From positions 77,955,343 through 78,019,342 of the forward strand of contig NC_021674.1 of the NCBI RefSeq assembly GCF_000247815.1: a stretch of 64,000 nucleotides of DNA, written 5' to 3'. The notes under the pieces are model-generated. The model did no database searches. It was not told where the DNA came from and was given only the letters and a program-made list of their open reading frames with translations. Source of the stretch: Ficedula albicollis. Lineage: Eukaryota > Chordata > Aves > Passeriformes > Muscicapidae. Numbering within the stretch: position 1 is the first letter of the stretch; each line of letters starts with the position of its first letter. A program made the position numbers and the translations under genes. Positions 23,503-36,494 of this stretch are shown here, in pieces.

Positions 23503-23936
23503 TTTTTCCCCAGAAATCTTCCTGAGTTTGACTATAAAGTTCTTCTCTTTTGATAGAATTAAATTGTTTCGTAATTTCTAACCCCAAGCGAGAAAAGGCA
23601 TATTATTTTTTAAATCTCATGATTGTCTTGACCTAATAAACTATTATATCTATGCAGTGCTGATAAAAAAAATCTAATTCTTTTTTATAACCACTTTTGG
23701 TCATCAGCAGAAATAGCCTCAGTTTAAGAGCAATTAAGCAGTTGTGGTTTAATTGTGGAATAATGAGTCCAAATTTCTTATGATTCTACTAAAAAAACCC
23801 AAGAGATGAGACGTCTAGTTTATAGACTGAGTCTTGCTCTGAAGAGGGACATGTGGCCTGCCTCATGCCTTTGTGCACCATATTTTGTCAAACAAATTTT
23901 CGTAATGATCTAAAACTTTCTAAATCACCTTTAGGA
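23503..23936. other. AT-rich non-coding DNA, no gene recognised
   Basis: Unique-looking interval between the adapter junction and the CR1 3' end. The first bases (23503-23525) repeat the phrase that precedes the adapter. Confidence 0.6.
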
Positions 23937-24368
23937 TGTGATGAGCAGATTGAGGGAGGTGATCCTCCCCCTCTACTCTGTTCTCATGAGATCCCACCTA
24001 AAGTATTGGATCCAAATCTGCAGTCCTCAGCATAATGACATGGACCTGTTGCAATGAGTCCAGAGGAGCTTTTGAGGGTGATCAGAGGGTTGGAGCACCC
24101 TGAGGGTAGGCTGAGAGAGTTGGGGTTGTGCAGCCTGGAGAAGAGAAGGCACCAGGGGCATTCTAACAGCCCTCCAGTGCCTAAAGGGGGCTTACAAGCT
24201 GTAGAAGGATACCTTCCAAGGGCATGAAGTGCTGGAAGTGTTCAGGGCTAGGCTGGATGGGATTTTGAGAAAGCTGGTTTACCGGATGGTGCCCCTGCCG
24301 ATGACAGGGGGATTGAAACCAGGTGATATTTAAGGTCCCTTCCAGTCCCAAACCTTCTGTGATTCTGC
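23937..24368 (+). repeat. CR1 LINE 3' end, 5'-truncated and internally deleted
   Basis: Clear avian CR1 sequence. The end of ORF2 is recognisable ('gagggaggtgatcctcccc', 'ctctactctgttctcatgag', 'gacatggacctgttg', 'gagagagttggggttgt', 'cagcctggagaagagaagg'). The 3' UTR follows ('ggtcccttccag', 'tctgtgattctg', the degenerate terminal ATTCTATG-type repeat). About 23937-24220 covers the ORF2 C-terminal region. Near 24225-24235 the sequence jumps from the 'gggcatgaagtg' region to 'ctggaagtgttcag', skipping the segment normally between them, so an internal deletion is inferred. The reading frame is broken. Confidence 0.93.
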
Positions 24369-26879
24369 ACACTGTATGCTTTCCACAGATGGAGTAGAGA
24401 GTCAATATAAGGATAAACTGCATTGTTTTTTGATTGGTACTATCAGGTGACCACAGTGCTTAAACCAAAATGCTTTTAAATAAGGGCAATGTTTTCATCT
24501 GCAAATTTATTACTCTCAAAATCAGTCAAAAAACTCCAATATGACAAAAGAATTCCAAGTTGGCAAATGTCTCCATCCGAATATTTCATCAGCTATACTT
24601 CCTTCTATTTAGTACTACCCCAGTTTCCTCAGATTGGTAGTGTCACTAAGAAAGGACTTCCTAGATTAAGACTAACTCACCATTACAATACAGTGGCAAA
24701 GTTGCACATGTATGAGGAGACTGTAAAATCACATAGGTATAATTCTGCTGTTAAAGTCAAGTATATATGTATTACTTAGAACATCTGAAAGAAAAAAATA
24801 AAATCTGAATTTTTTGTTTTCTCCCTGAAAACTAAAAACTGTAGATGAAATAAATCTTTTGTTAGAATTTGTCACATATATTTTATCCCATAGGAAGACC
24901 GTAATTCCTATCTACTTAACAGATTTAAATTCCTTTTAAATCTTTTACTTACTGATTGCCTGTCAACTCAATTTACCTGACAACTTTAGACAATGAGTTC
25001 TGTCTGGATAACCTTATAAATCCTGTGAAAATTATGCCAACAATGCCTTGATACCAAAATAGGATTCCCAAAGCTAATTCATGACTATCAGTTTTTTTAG
25101 TACAAGGCAGAGACCTAAATGTGCACTGCCATTCTAATTTTGGGCATAAGCCAGTGACACACTTTCATACATTAAGGTTTTCCTGGAAGGCATTCATTAT
25201 TAATGAATATAAGTGCCATCTCAACCTGCTTTTCAAGAGCTGTCTCTAGCATTATGTAAGTTTTGCCATGGTCTGGAGTGCTCCAGTCCTCCCCTATTGT
25301 TCTTAATTGGAAACTGACTTAATGCAATAAGTCTGCAGATTCTACAGAAGCTCGTTCCAGGAACCAGGATTCAGGGTTCAGCCCAGTCAAGAGTAGATGA
25401 CACACCATAAGGATGGCTGATCTTCACAGTAAATCACAAACTTTTTCATTTCATAAAGAATGTCCATATTCATGCCTTGGTAAAATTACTGGTTAATTCT
25501 GGCTATTCGGCAATTGATTTGGAACTGTTGTCAAACTGAAATGAGGAAATTAAGGTGAGTTCTGAGAGCCTTGTGAGGAAAAACTATTATCAGAATAAAG
25601 AATCTGTGCTACTGGCTTCTCTGAAGAAGAGTCATTTGGTGCTTAGAAAACGGTGCCTTTTACTTCTGCTGTGTGGAGCACCTGTCACTATATTTGTAAG
25701 TCTCTGTGGCATGTTTGCTCCCTTGCAGGTTTTTACTTGACTTTCCCTCCCAACTCCCAAGCCCAAATGAGCTTTGTTTATTTGACATTGAATTCTAATT
25801 TTTTTCAAATTTCTTTCAGAATTATTGCCCTTAGAACATCACTCAGGGAATTATAAGTCTGCCTTTCCTAATCTTACCTCAGCATGGTGCCAATTACCTT
25901 ATCTATTCTCAGCACAGCAATCACCTCCAGACAGCCATATAAAGAGCCTGACAATATACATCACTGTCTGTAAAACACCTCAAAAGTCTGGGCAGCAGCC
26001 AGATTTCAAAAGACCTTGGACAAATTTTTGAATTGTGTCCCTTGCATCTTAAAATGATTTAGGAACATTTTGTCCACATCATGCTTGAATTTTGAATTCT
26101 GTTTCAATACTAAAAACAAAAAGCAAACCATCCATTGAAGGATTTTATAATGATCTCTTCTTGTACTTTAAAACCTTAAATCCCCATCCTACACCTACAT
26201 GTGTGCCTTTCTCAACAAGTGTAAGCATTTTCTCATGTGTAAGGCATTCACTCCTTTCTTTCTTCACCCAAAAACACTTTATCAGACTCCTTCTTTTAAT
26301 ATTTCTGGAGGTAGGCATACTGCTTTCAATGGTGAACTGTTGCTCTTGTTGTTCTAATGGTGATTTATTGGGTTTCTGATTGAATTGCTCATGAGCATGC
26401 AGCAAGCAAATCCATTGCATGTGGGCCAGTTGATTGCACACCCACCACAGGCATGATGGCACCTGCTTGCCCAGCTCCCCTGAGTAATGGGAGCTCTGCA
26501 GAGCAATGATTTAGACCATCATTAGACCATTAACCTTGATATGTTATCCTCTTCCCACTTGGTTATACATTGATCCAGTTTGTTTCCCATCTCCTTCTTG
26601 AGATTCCCAGCAATATCTGGAATCTTGCCTCCAATTTGCAGTCCACCCTTCTGCCCAGTGCTGGAGTAATAGGGATACAAATGACAACACAGATGAAAGT
26701 GAAGAGGAAAGAATGTTCTTGTGCTGATTTTTCAATAGAATTGAAGTGCCTAGGCAGTGTGAAAAATACTATTAGTCCAAATCTGCTTCATTAGGCACCT
26801 AAATGCTCCCAAAGAGCCTTCTTTAAGAGATAGAAGACAAAAATATTCTCTGAAAGCAGAGATGCACGTAAAGGGGAAA
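24369..26879. other. AT-rich non-coding DNA, no gene recognised
   Basis: Unique-looking sequence. Several 60-105 codon frames occur (for example 26145-26462 minus and 26092-26379 plus). They overlap on opposite strands and show no domain, so none is supported as a gene. Confidence 0.6.
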
Positions 26880-27295
26880 TAGAGCAAAGAAAAGTGGAAA
26901 AAAACCATATGGAAAAGAAAAACTGCCAGGACTCAGCAGGAGCAGTAAGTCCTCAGGGCTGTCAGTGTGGGATCCAGCAGACAGGGGACATCCCAGCACC
27001 CCAGTCAGGAGCAGGATATCCAGGGAGAACTGGGGTGACCTCAGCCCTGGGTACAAGGCACGTTCCTGGGCTTGGGACAGGTGAGGCTGGCCCAAGGCAT
27101 AGCTATGGGGGTGGACTCTCAGACAGGCAAGGTAGGGCTGTGGGAAGGTGGAGATGGATCAGATATCATTGCTAGGGCACGGCCGATGGTCCGGGGACAT
27201 GAAATGAGTTCCTGGGCCAAGAACAAAAAAGGGAGCCCCTGAGGGGTGGGCAGGGACAGGCAAGACTGTGGGTGCCCCCAGAGCCCTGACAGGAA
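26880..27295. other. GC-rich island of unknown nature
   Basis: About 400 bases are clearly richer in G and C than their surroundings, with runs of 'caggactcagcagg', 'gggctgtcagtgtggg', 'gggacaggtgaggctgg' and 'gggtgggcagggacaggcaag'. The phrase 'ggacaggtgaggc / gacaggcaagg / gacaggcaagac' recurs loosely, suggesting a decayed GC-rich minisatellite or an LTR-derived segment. Open frames exist on both strands (93 codons plus, 90 minus) without recognisable domains. I do not assign it to a family. Confidence 0.5.
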
Positions 27296-27789
27296 AATTG
27301 ATGTTAGGAGTTAAGCACTCCATTCTTTGTTACACCTCCTATTAGGCACCTATTCCCTACTTCACCAGGTTATACCCCAGGTTATTTTAGACTGTGCTTT
27401 TCTAACCATATTCATTCCACTTAACCTTACAATGATGGAAGACCCTTAGGGTAGATTTGTATCATTTCTAATTTCCTTGATCAAAGGAAGAGATGTAGAC
27501 CTCCAGAAAGCTTTTCAGTCTAAAGTCTGAACTTTCCTCTGAGAGTATCAAGTTCGCTCCTTCAAGTAGCTCTCTCTCTTGACTTTACAAGTTGACTACT
27601 CTCCCAAGTATTTCAGTTAGATGCCTCAAATTAGGTAGCATGAATTTATGAGTTATTGCCTATGATCTCTTTTCCCACTTGACTCTTCTCTGCTTCTCAC
27701 AAAGAGCTGAAAATTCAGTCCTGGGGAGATGTCATGGTCTAATCCTGCTTTTCTAACTGACTGTGAAAAATAAATTAATTTACTACAGA
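27296..27789. other. Non-coding DNA, no gene recognised
   Basis: Unique-looking, AT-moderate sequence with nothing recognisable. Confidence 0.6.
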
Positions 27790-28072
27790 TAGATAACATA
27801 AGATTGCAGCTTTCAGAAAGAAGAGCACAGACTCAGACAACTTCCTTATAGCTCTCTTCCTCTTTCCTCCATGGAAAGAAAATAAAAATACCTAGAAGAT
27901 TCATGCTGATTTGTAGATAACATAAGATTGCAGCTTTCAGAAAAAAGAGCACAAACTCAGACAACTTCCTTATAGCTCTCTTCCTCTTTCCTCCATGGAA
28001 AGAAAATAAAAATACCTTTCCTCCATGGAAAGAAAAAAAAATACCTAGAAGATTCATGCTGATTTCACCTAC
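27790..28072. repeat. Nested tandem duplication: 124-base unit with an internal 30-base repeat
   Basis: Copy 1 starts at 27790 and copy 2 at 27914 ('tagataacataagattgcag' in both), giving a 124-base period. Inside copy 2 only, a 30-base piece ('tttcctccatggaaag...' to 'aatacc') is repeated at 27987 and 28017. The smaller duplication therefore arose after, or in only one product of, the larger one. Both copies end in 'agaagattcatgctgattt'. Copies differ by a few substitutions. Confidence 0.92.
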
Positions 28073-31000
28073 CCTGCACTAGGAGATTGAGTCATAAAAG
28101 CAAAAATCATTCTCAAGGCAGAAATAGTTGTAAAATCATGTTAAAGACAAATGCTCTTCCCTGGCTGAGGCAATATAAGTTTCTAACAACCAAAAACTAG
28201 GTAGCACAGTGAGAAGGGAAGCACATCTCCTGCCTTGGCAGGGAAGTTACTCATGTCAGGATATCATAGCCTTCATATGATAGAAGCCTGCTAGTGGCCA
28301 GACCACAAGCTAGAGCAGATTCCATCCATGGCATTAGCAAAGGAGATTGCATAGCAGGAGAGAAATAAACCACCATATTCTATTTTCTTATAGTAAATCC
28401 CTCAGGTGATTTAAATAGCACACAGGCTCCATGTGAGCGAGTTCAGGGGGATTGCTCCAACTCTTCCATCCACTTTCACTGTGAATCTGAACCAACAAAT
28501 TTAAACCAAACCCAACAAAAATGAGAGTCCTGGAGAAGGCAAAACATTTTAAGCTGCTTCTAAAAACAGTTCATGGAATTCTTTAGCTTAGTCCTACTTA
28601 TGCAAAAGCAGGGGAAGAGTGCATTAATCAAAGCCATGTGGAAACTGTGCAACATTATAAATGGGAGAGATTAAAAAAATATAAAAAGAGAGAAAGCCAA
28701 CAATGTAGAAAGATATGAAAAGGCTCAGAAAGTGGATCAGAGAGACCAGGGGACTGAAATCATGGCCAAGAGAACAACAGGGGAGCCAAAGGACAAACTG
28801 CAGAAGGGAAAGCAGAAGCAGAAGGCAGACTCTGTGACTCAGTATCATGCCAAAACACAGCTAAGAAATCAAAAGAAAGACCTGGAGAAAAATGGTATCA
28901 ACAAAATTCAACGCATACTCTGAGAACAGCGTTATTGCTCTACTGCCAGCTATCTACAGGCTGATTTCTCTAGACATAAGGAGGCAAAATCACTGAGTAA
29001 CTCATAACTCTTACACCTACCTGAATGTTTCCAGTATTTGCTGACTTTTAGGCCTGCAAACTCACAATTAATTTTAAAATGCTATTTTCTAGTATAAAAG
29101 TTATTTTTCTGTTCCAATGATTGACATTTTTAGGCTTAATGTATTTTTTTTGTGTGTTTGCATAAAGTATTTCTCGATGTGGATCTATTTAAAAGTAGAC
29201 TAAATTTATGCATTATAACTTTGTTCTTTTGGTATAGCAAAATCTCCTTTTAAATTAATGTGGTTTTTTAATTTTAGAAAAGCTTATTTCCTATTAGAAA
29301 TCTTGTCCTTTGTTTAGGTCCTTTAGACAGTTCATGTTAATTTTCATTAAAAAATTAGTCAAAGTCAGATCTTGAAGTTATCTTGGAGTATCTTGAAGCT
29401 GTCATTTCCAAAAACTGTCATATTAACAGAAATTACAATTTTTAACTTTTTTACTTAGTCACGTGCTCTTCATGCTCTACTGAGCTGAGGCATCACAGTT
29501 CAGTAAGAATTAAGTTGCTGGATTTTTTCCTTTACAGATTTTCCTTTGTTTCAGGTTGTGCACATATTTATCTACACCTCCTATTAGATTCTTGCTATGA
29601 TATAATGCCTCAGGATCCGACAAACCAGCAAGTGTTTTTTTCCATGATGTGTGCTTTTTCCACGTTTCTGAGTACTTCTAATGTTTGGAAACATGATTTC
29701 TTCGTACTACCTTTTGTTTCACTAAGTATGATACATAATGTAAGATAACATCAAAGAATTCCAGGGGAGACAGCCTATCCTTGCACTTGTGGGTAGGTGC
29801 TTAGCAGAATCAATATTCATTTTTAATCTCTTACTACATGTGCTGAATCATTAATGCCATATTTTCAAACACACAGTTGCCAATGTTTGTTTGGGTTTTT
29901 TTAAAAAGTGTTTCCAGAAAGCTTTTTCACTGCTTGCTTTGGCTATGGAAGTCTCATTTTCTTAGTCTTTCTCAACAAAAATGGAGATAGAAAATCAACA
30001 TCTGTCAGTATTAGTGCTTAGAGGAAATTGTTTGATCAAGAAAAACTAAACAACTGTCTTGAAACTACCAGCCCTTTTATTTTCTTTTAAGGAAACTTAG
30101 TAGTATTTTAATAATAATAATATTTTTCTTCTACATTCAGTGTTCTGAGGTTGTTTTTTATTAGCTACAAAGTGCTCAAAACAGCATTGCTTGGGTACTG
30201 CACTACATGTCTGCCTTCTGCAAGGGATAGTGGGCATTAAATGATTGACATCATCACACAGTTTTCATTCAGCTACTTAGATTTTGTGGACTCTTATATG
30301 ATATATTGCAAAATGCTCTCAGGAGTCTTTGCAAAGGCTAAACAAATTCAGAAGGGATAGTTAAACCATTGATATATGGTTATAGCAGGAGTAAGTACAA
30401 CAGTGAAATTAACCTTATATGCAAGATTTATGGATCCAACATGACTTCTTCTTCCAATTAGCTGAAATATTCAGCCTCAGTATAAATAGCCTTCAAGGAA
30501 GGAGTAAGGATGCTCTGATTAACATAGTAAACATCTTGCTTATCAGTTAATAAACAAAACAACAAAAAAAATCTATATTTAGTACTCTGCTGGCAGACAG
30601 TCAAGCCCCAAATAAACAACTGTTGTGTTGAGATCTAAACAAGACTGAGGATGTTGTGAGTCGTGGATGGAAATTTCTAAGAAAAGGCTGTGTTTATAAC
30701 AAAGGAAACTAAAAAGTCAACGGTTTTCAGATATAGAATTCAAGATGTTATGTAATTACAGTACTTTGTAATAACCTTTTGGCCGGGGGAAGGTGTTTTC
30801 AGTTTCACTGTTTACATTAATTAGAGATTGAAAGCTTATTTATTATTCATGAAAGCTAACAAGGGTAGAGACCTAGACTACTGCTCATAGTAATTGTGTC
30901 TTCAACAGCATGAAATGTTGGACAAAAATGTTGTAAAATAAAAAGAGATGAATTTTAACTTTTCCTTTGTATATTTTATTTTCCATCATCTGTAAATGTT

Positions 31001-34000
31001 CAGTGTTGACTGAGGCAGAAAATCTATCTGTCGTACAACACTATATTTTCATCATCCATGGTTTTTAATGTGCTGCTCGAACACCACACTGTGCATATCT
31101 GAGTTAAGGTCACAGTTTCCCAGAAAGTTTGCACAATGCAGGCAGAATTTATTTTTAAATACATGGATTTTTCCAGATGTCATTATAATCAAATGCAGTA
31201 TTATGGCATTTAACTGTTATGCATCTGGATCCTCGCTGTTTGAGAAAACAGAATGTTTTCTGTGGTGTCTGAGAAGTGTGGAAGTTACTTAGCATAATCT
31301 TATTAGCTTATGAATGAATCTTTAAATATTCTGATTATTACCTCTTGCAATGAAGATCTGTAGTTAAAATTTCCAAAGGCAGCTAAAACTGATGGCAGTT
31401 CTAATAAAAAGCTGCAATTTAAGAAAATATCAAATCCTCATTTAATTCCCATGATATAAACTTTAATAACTAAAATAGAATTTTGTAAGTTCCATTGATT
31501 TATTTTGCTCATCCAACAAAGTTTGGTATTTTCTAGGGAGGGAAAAAAGCCCAGCACAATTTTGGGCTTTAAAAAGATTTTTAATGAAAAATAAGGTTTA
31601 GAAAGAAGCTGCTTTCAATTCAGAAAGGAATTCAGAAAGAAAAAGCAAGGCTTACTGTTTAAACTCACAAATGAGCTTTTAATAATTTTTGGTGAAGACT
31701 ATATGAAAAATACTGATAGAGGCATTGTGTCAAAAAGAGGTGGTGAGGAGGGAATCTCTTCAGATATCTTTGTTTAATGGCTACTTCATATTTCTTCTAT
31801 ACTATGTCCAGTTAAAGACAAAAGATAATGAACTTGTCTTTTTCAAGAACGGCTGCTGTTGTCATTCATGTTTAGCTTTAAAATCTGGATCTTAATCTTT
31901 TTTAGAAATTATATTTTTTTATATTGTATTACTTTGCATAATATTTGTTCCAATAATTGAGAACAACAATAAAAGGCCTGTTTTCTATCCAACAACATTC
32001 TCAAACCTAATTTTATGAAAAATTTTAAAATAACATTTTCTCCTCTGGAGAATAATTATAAAGCACTGAAGCTTAAATCATATGCAGCTCAGTACACAGT
32101 TGTGTTGTCATATAATCTAGTTTTTCAAAGAAAACAGACTTTTTTACTAAAAAAATATTAACTTTTTTGTACCAACTCACTAACTTAACAAATTTTATTT
32201 AATGATAGTTGGATTAGTCTGAACATTTTAACTTTGTGTCTAAATACAATGATTTCTCAAAGGCAACTATCAGTAATGCCAGTCTTTCAATTATGTGAAA
32301 TTTCACCCAACATTTTTATGTGTCCTGTTTTCAGTTATTTCTTGCAGGATTTTAACATAAGATTTGACAAAATATTCATACAAACAATGAGAACAGCAAG
32401 CCAAAAAATCTGTGGCTGAAGTAAGAGATGTACAGTTAAACCCCCTGAACATTACTGAGTGAAAGCACTTGTCTCTACAATAATATCTTAAATAAAATCC
32501 AATTCTTAAAGCATGCAACAGATATTTGACAGGAGGTATAAAAACCAGACTTGTATTTAGTATTTTTGAGACTATGTGAAGAAAAAAATAAGAAAAAATA
32601 TTTAAAAATATGATATGACTTTTCCCTCTCTAAATTATTCTCACATTTTATTTCTAATCACATGCAACTGTGAGGAACTTTATGAAAGACCACATATATG
32701 TTTCTGGGCTGGGGAAGCACACCTTGTATTGGAAAGCAAGATGTTAATGAAAGTCTAACTAAAGGTTTAGTTGGCTAATCAGAAAATGAATATCAATCTG
32801 TTTAGAACTATATTAGCACTTACAGTCCAAAATATTCACTTACAGACTATCCCAAATTAAGTAACTGTTAAAGCTGACACACACAAACATTGTAATAGCT
32901 GCATTTTTTCTGAGGTTTTTCACATTTTCACAGGTTTCACATTTTTGGTGGGTTGTTTGACAAGTCATAAGCATTCCAACCTATTTTGAAACTAATTTTT
33001 GTGATGTGTTTTTTTTTCATCTTGTTATAAGGTGTCATTGGAGTTATCCAGTACAATTTATAACAACCAGCTTCCTTTACTCACTTTTTTTTTCATGCCA
33101 CATTACATCTACATTTTATACGTGCTAGATAGTTTTCACTGCTCTCTCTGTTATTTGCAAAAGATAGTTCTATTCTGTTCCCAAGGTTGTATTCCTTTAG
33201 TAAATAATAATTGACCATTTCTGAGTAGAGTTTATAGCTCTGGAATATCTGGTATCATCCTGTACTTGCAGTTTCAAGGCTTCTGATATCATCTTGTTAG
33301 GGGATGCCTGTTATAAACCATTACTTGATTTCATAGCTTTCAAGCCAAGCCTAGGTAATGTTTTATTAGTACAAGATAGTCAAAGATAGATCTCAGTTTT
33401 AGGGCCATTAATAGCTGCCTCCACAAAAATGATGATTGATGAGGAGTGTATGCATGTCCATAGATGCACTATACCTCTGTAGCTACCGGTTATTAATATC
33501 TATTAGTTTTGGCATATCTCTCTGAATTTATCAAAATTGCTTCTTAACAATATTCAGCTAGGATTCCAGTACTTAACTCTTTCATGCACCTACCTTTCAA
33601 TGTCTAAAATTTCACACTGCTAGGTCACCTCCATACTGGGAATATTTCTGGAACTAAATATATAGCTTTTCCATTGACATGGGAAATCACAATAAAAATA
33701 AGGTGTCATAGAAATGTTGTAGTTACGAATACCTCAGAATGCTTTTGTTGAACAAAAGTTAATTTGACAGTCAAGGTACTCCTTAAAAAGATTCACTTTT
33801 GCATTCTTCCAGGAGTTACATTTTTGTTCCACTTCCAAAATTTTTCTTTAATCAAATACATCTTTTTTACATACAGATCAAATGTAGATTGTTAAGATTA
33901 ACTAGATGATGTAATTTTTGTATTGAAAGTTTTGAAGTGCCTTCTGTTTCTTTAGCTGAAGGTCTCCGAACAGTTGATTGAACTCCCTCAAAAGTGTTAA

Positions 34001-34376
34001 TGACTGATGGAGACTGTAGGGAAAGACATATGGAGAGAGAAAAAGAGTTGTTATTTGCATCCCTACTACTCTGTTTTATTGTAAGGTCATTTTTCATAGT
34101 TTCTTCTATCAGTTCTCCCTGTCCCCTTATTTTCTGACTTCCAGAAACCATACTCAAAGAGTGGGAGAAAGGAAAGTATGAGAAAGTACAGGAATACTGA
34201 ATGCAATTCATTATGATTCAAATTCAGTAGAAAATTGAAGGCAATATTACAACTAAATTAGAAAATCTTTCTTCAATCATTAAAAAAATACAATTTTAAA
34301 AGTGTAGTTCATACTTTTTTTCTAAAAGAGGTATTCTTTAGGACTTAATTGATTAAATTATTCAATAAAAGCATAT
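28073..34376. other. AT-rich non-coding DNA, no gene recognised
   Basis: Long unique-looking stretch with no gene, RNA gene or repeat family that I recognise. A purine-rich block at about 28670-28900 gives a hydrophobic antisense frame (28624-28848 minus) that is a composition effect. Confidence 0.65.
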
Positions 34377-34556
34377 GTATATTTCTGATGTCAATATCTA
34401 TAGAAAAGTTATTTGTCTTCAACATGATTTTTTATTTTGAATGTTAATTCAGTATGCATCATTTAGTGTATATTTCTGATGTCAATATCTATAGAAATGT
34501 TATTTGTCTTCAAAATGATTTTTCATTTTGAATGTTAATTCAGTATGCATCATTTA
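34377..34556. repeat. Tandem duplication, 91-base unit, two copies
   Basis: 'gtatatttctgatgtcaata' starts at 34377 and again at 34468. Both copies end in 'cagtatgcatcattta'. Only a few substitutions separate them ('gaaaagtta' versus 'gaaatgtta', 'caacatgatttttta' versus 'caaaatgatttttca'). Confidence 0.92.
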
Positions 34557-35059
34557 AAACAGTCAAAATACCCATGAAGGGTTCTGAATCTAAAAAAAAG
34601 AATTGTATTCACTCAGTTGAGCTGCATATTTTTCTCTCTTTTGGGTGAATGAAAGCTATTTTGGCTTTTCATTCTAATTTTATATTTTGAAATTTTTATG
34701 AAACATGAACTCTGCTGTCTAGAGGTTGCAGTTGGAAGGACAAACAGCAGTTGCAGGAGAAAAATTGGAAAACATGCTTGCTGTTCCCCAAACCACAACA
34801 AGATTTTCAACAGAGCCCCAAGAGCATAGATAGCAGATGAAGGAGTAAAGAATCAACTGGTGGGAGTGGAATTTTTCCTTCTTTTATTAGTGATTTTGTC
34901 ACAGCTGAGTAAGTCAAAGTGAAAGGAATCAATTTCAGTGTCAGCCTTCATTTTCTAGTTATTACCATGTTTGCTGGACTGAACACATCTTTTACTCCTA
35001 ACGTAATAATTAAAGAAGTCTTCATCCCCCCACACTAAATAATATTCACTAAATCAGGA
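34557..35059. other. AT-rich non-coding DNA, no gene recognised
   Basis: Unique spacer between two tandem duplications. Nothing recognised. Confidence 0.6.
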
Positions 35060-36494
35060 GCAGATATTTCTTATTATTTGAATGGCTACATATACTTCTC
35101 AGCTAAAATATTTCAAAGTGGAACAAAATCACAATTTCTTACCCAAAATATGAAATTAAATAATGTAACAAGGGAACTATGTCATGTACAGCACATGTTC
35201 CTAGTACTAAAAATGAGATAACTTAAGAACTCATGTTTCTCACCTTGAAGCATAATACAAGAAAAGGTAATGATTTTGTTTTATACTCATTAACATGTGG
35301 AAAAGGTAATTTTACTTTTTAGTATTTGTTTTCAATTTCTGTGGGAATATGCAAGTAACTCTAGATTAATTCAATGGATGTTTCCCCTGTTACTAGAAAG
35401 TTGATGGGAGTTGATATTTCCTCCCTGGCTTCAAGTTAAACAGTGTCATTTCTAAAATTTACAAGCAGCTGTGGTATACTGGTACCTAATTTATTAACCA
35501 TGAAATTCCATCCGGTTACACTTCCTGAAGGAGCTTGACAGTACCTATAACACTGATGTCTTGGTGTGAATTAACATTTTACTATCTGAAGCCAGATGAA
35601 ACAGACTGTTTGTGCAGTGGAAAGTTCAGCAATAATTTCTTTCTTTTCTGCAACAATTTTGCTAAGTAAAATATCTCCTCAGGATACTGAAAAATTACTA
35701 CTGAGGTATATGCCCATCTTGAGCAGTGGTCACATCTTCAAAAAAGGTTAGACATTTGGGCTGTTCTGAAATAAACGCAGATATTTCTTATTATTTGAAT
35801 GGCTACATATACTTCTCAGCTAAAATATTTCAAAGTGGAACAAAATCACAATTTCTTACCCAAAATATGAAATTAAATAATGTAACAAGGGAACTATGTC
35901 ATGTACAGCACATGTTCCTAGTACTAAAAACTTAAGATAACTTAAAAACTCATGTTTCTCACCTTGAAGCATAATACAAGAAAAGGTAATGATTTTGTTT
36001 TATACTCATTAACATGTGGGAAAGGTAATTTTACTTTTTAATATTTGTTTTCAATTTCTGTGGGAATATGCAAGTAACTCTAGATTAATTCAATGGATGT
36101 TTCCCCTGTTACTAGAAAGTTGATGGGAGTTGATATTTCCTCCCTGGCTTCAAGTTAAACAGTGTCATTTCTAAAATTTACAAGCAGCTGTGGTATACTG
36201 GTACCTAATTTATTAACCATGAAATTCCATCCGGTTACACTTCCTGAAGGAGCTTGACAGTACCTATAACACTGATGTCTTGGTGTGAATTACCATTTTA
36301 CTATCTGAAGTGAGATGAAACAGACTGTTTGTGCAGTGGAAAGTTCAGCAATAATTTCTTTCTTTTCTGCAACAATTTTGCTAAGTAAAATATCTCCTCA
36401 GGATACTGAAAAATTACTACTGAGGTATATGCCCATCTTGAGCAGTGGTCACAGCTTCAAAAAAGGTTAGACATTTGGGCTGTTCTGAAATTAA
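35060..36494. repeat. Large tandem duplication, about 717-719-base unit, two copies
   Basis: Copy 1 (about 35060-35776) and copy 2 (about 35777-36494) both begin 'gcagatatttcttattattt' and end 'gacatttgggctgttctgaa'. The offset is 717 bases at the start and 719 at the end. The two-base change comes from the 'aaaaatgagataactta' versus 'aaaaacttaagataactta' difference. The copies are almost identical over more than 700 bases, with scattered single substitutions (for example 'aagccagatg' versus 'aagtgagatg' and 'cacatcttc' versus 'cacagcttc'). No coding content or transposon signature. Confidence 0.95.

Noticed and set aside
23853..24035. 60-codon frame
   Set aside because: Its second half is the decayed CR1 ORF2 C-terminal region. 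It is a repeat fragment, not a host gene.
28624..28848. Hydrophobic 74-codon minus-strand frame resembling a multi-pass membrane protein
   Set aside because: It is the antisense of a purine-rich block. T-rich codons on the other strand automatically give Leu/Phe/Ile runs.
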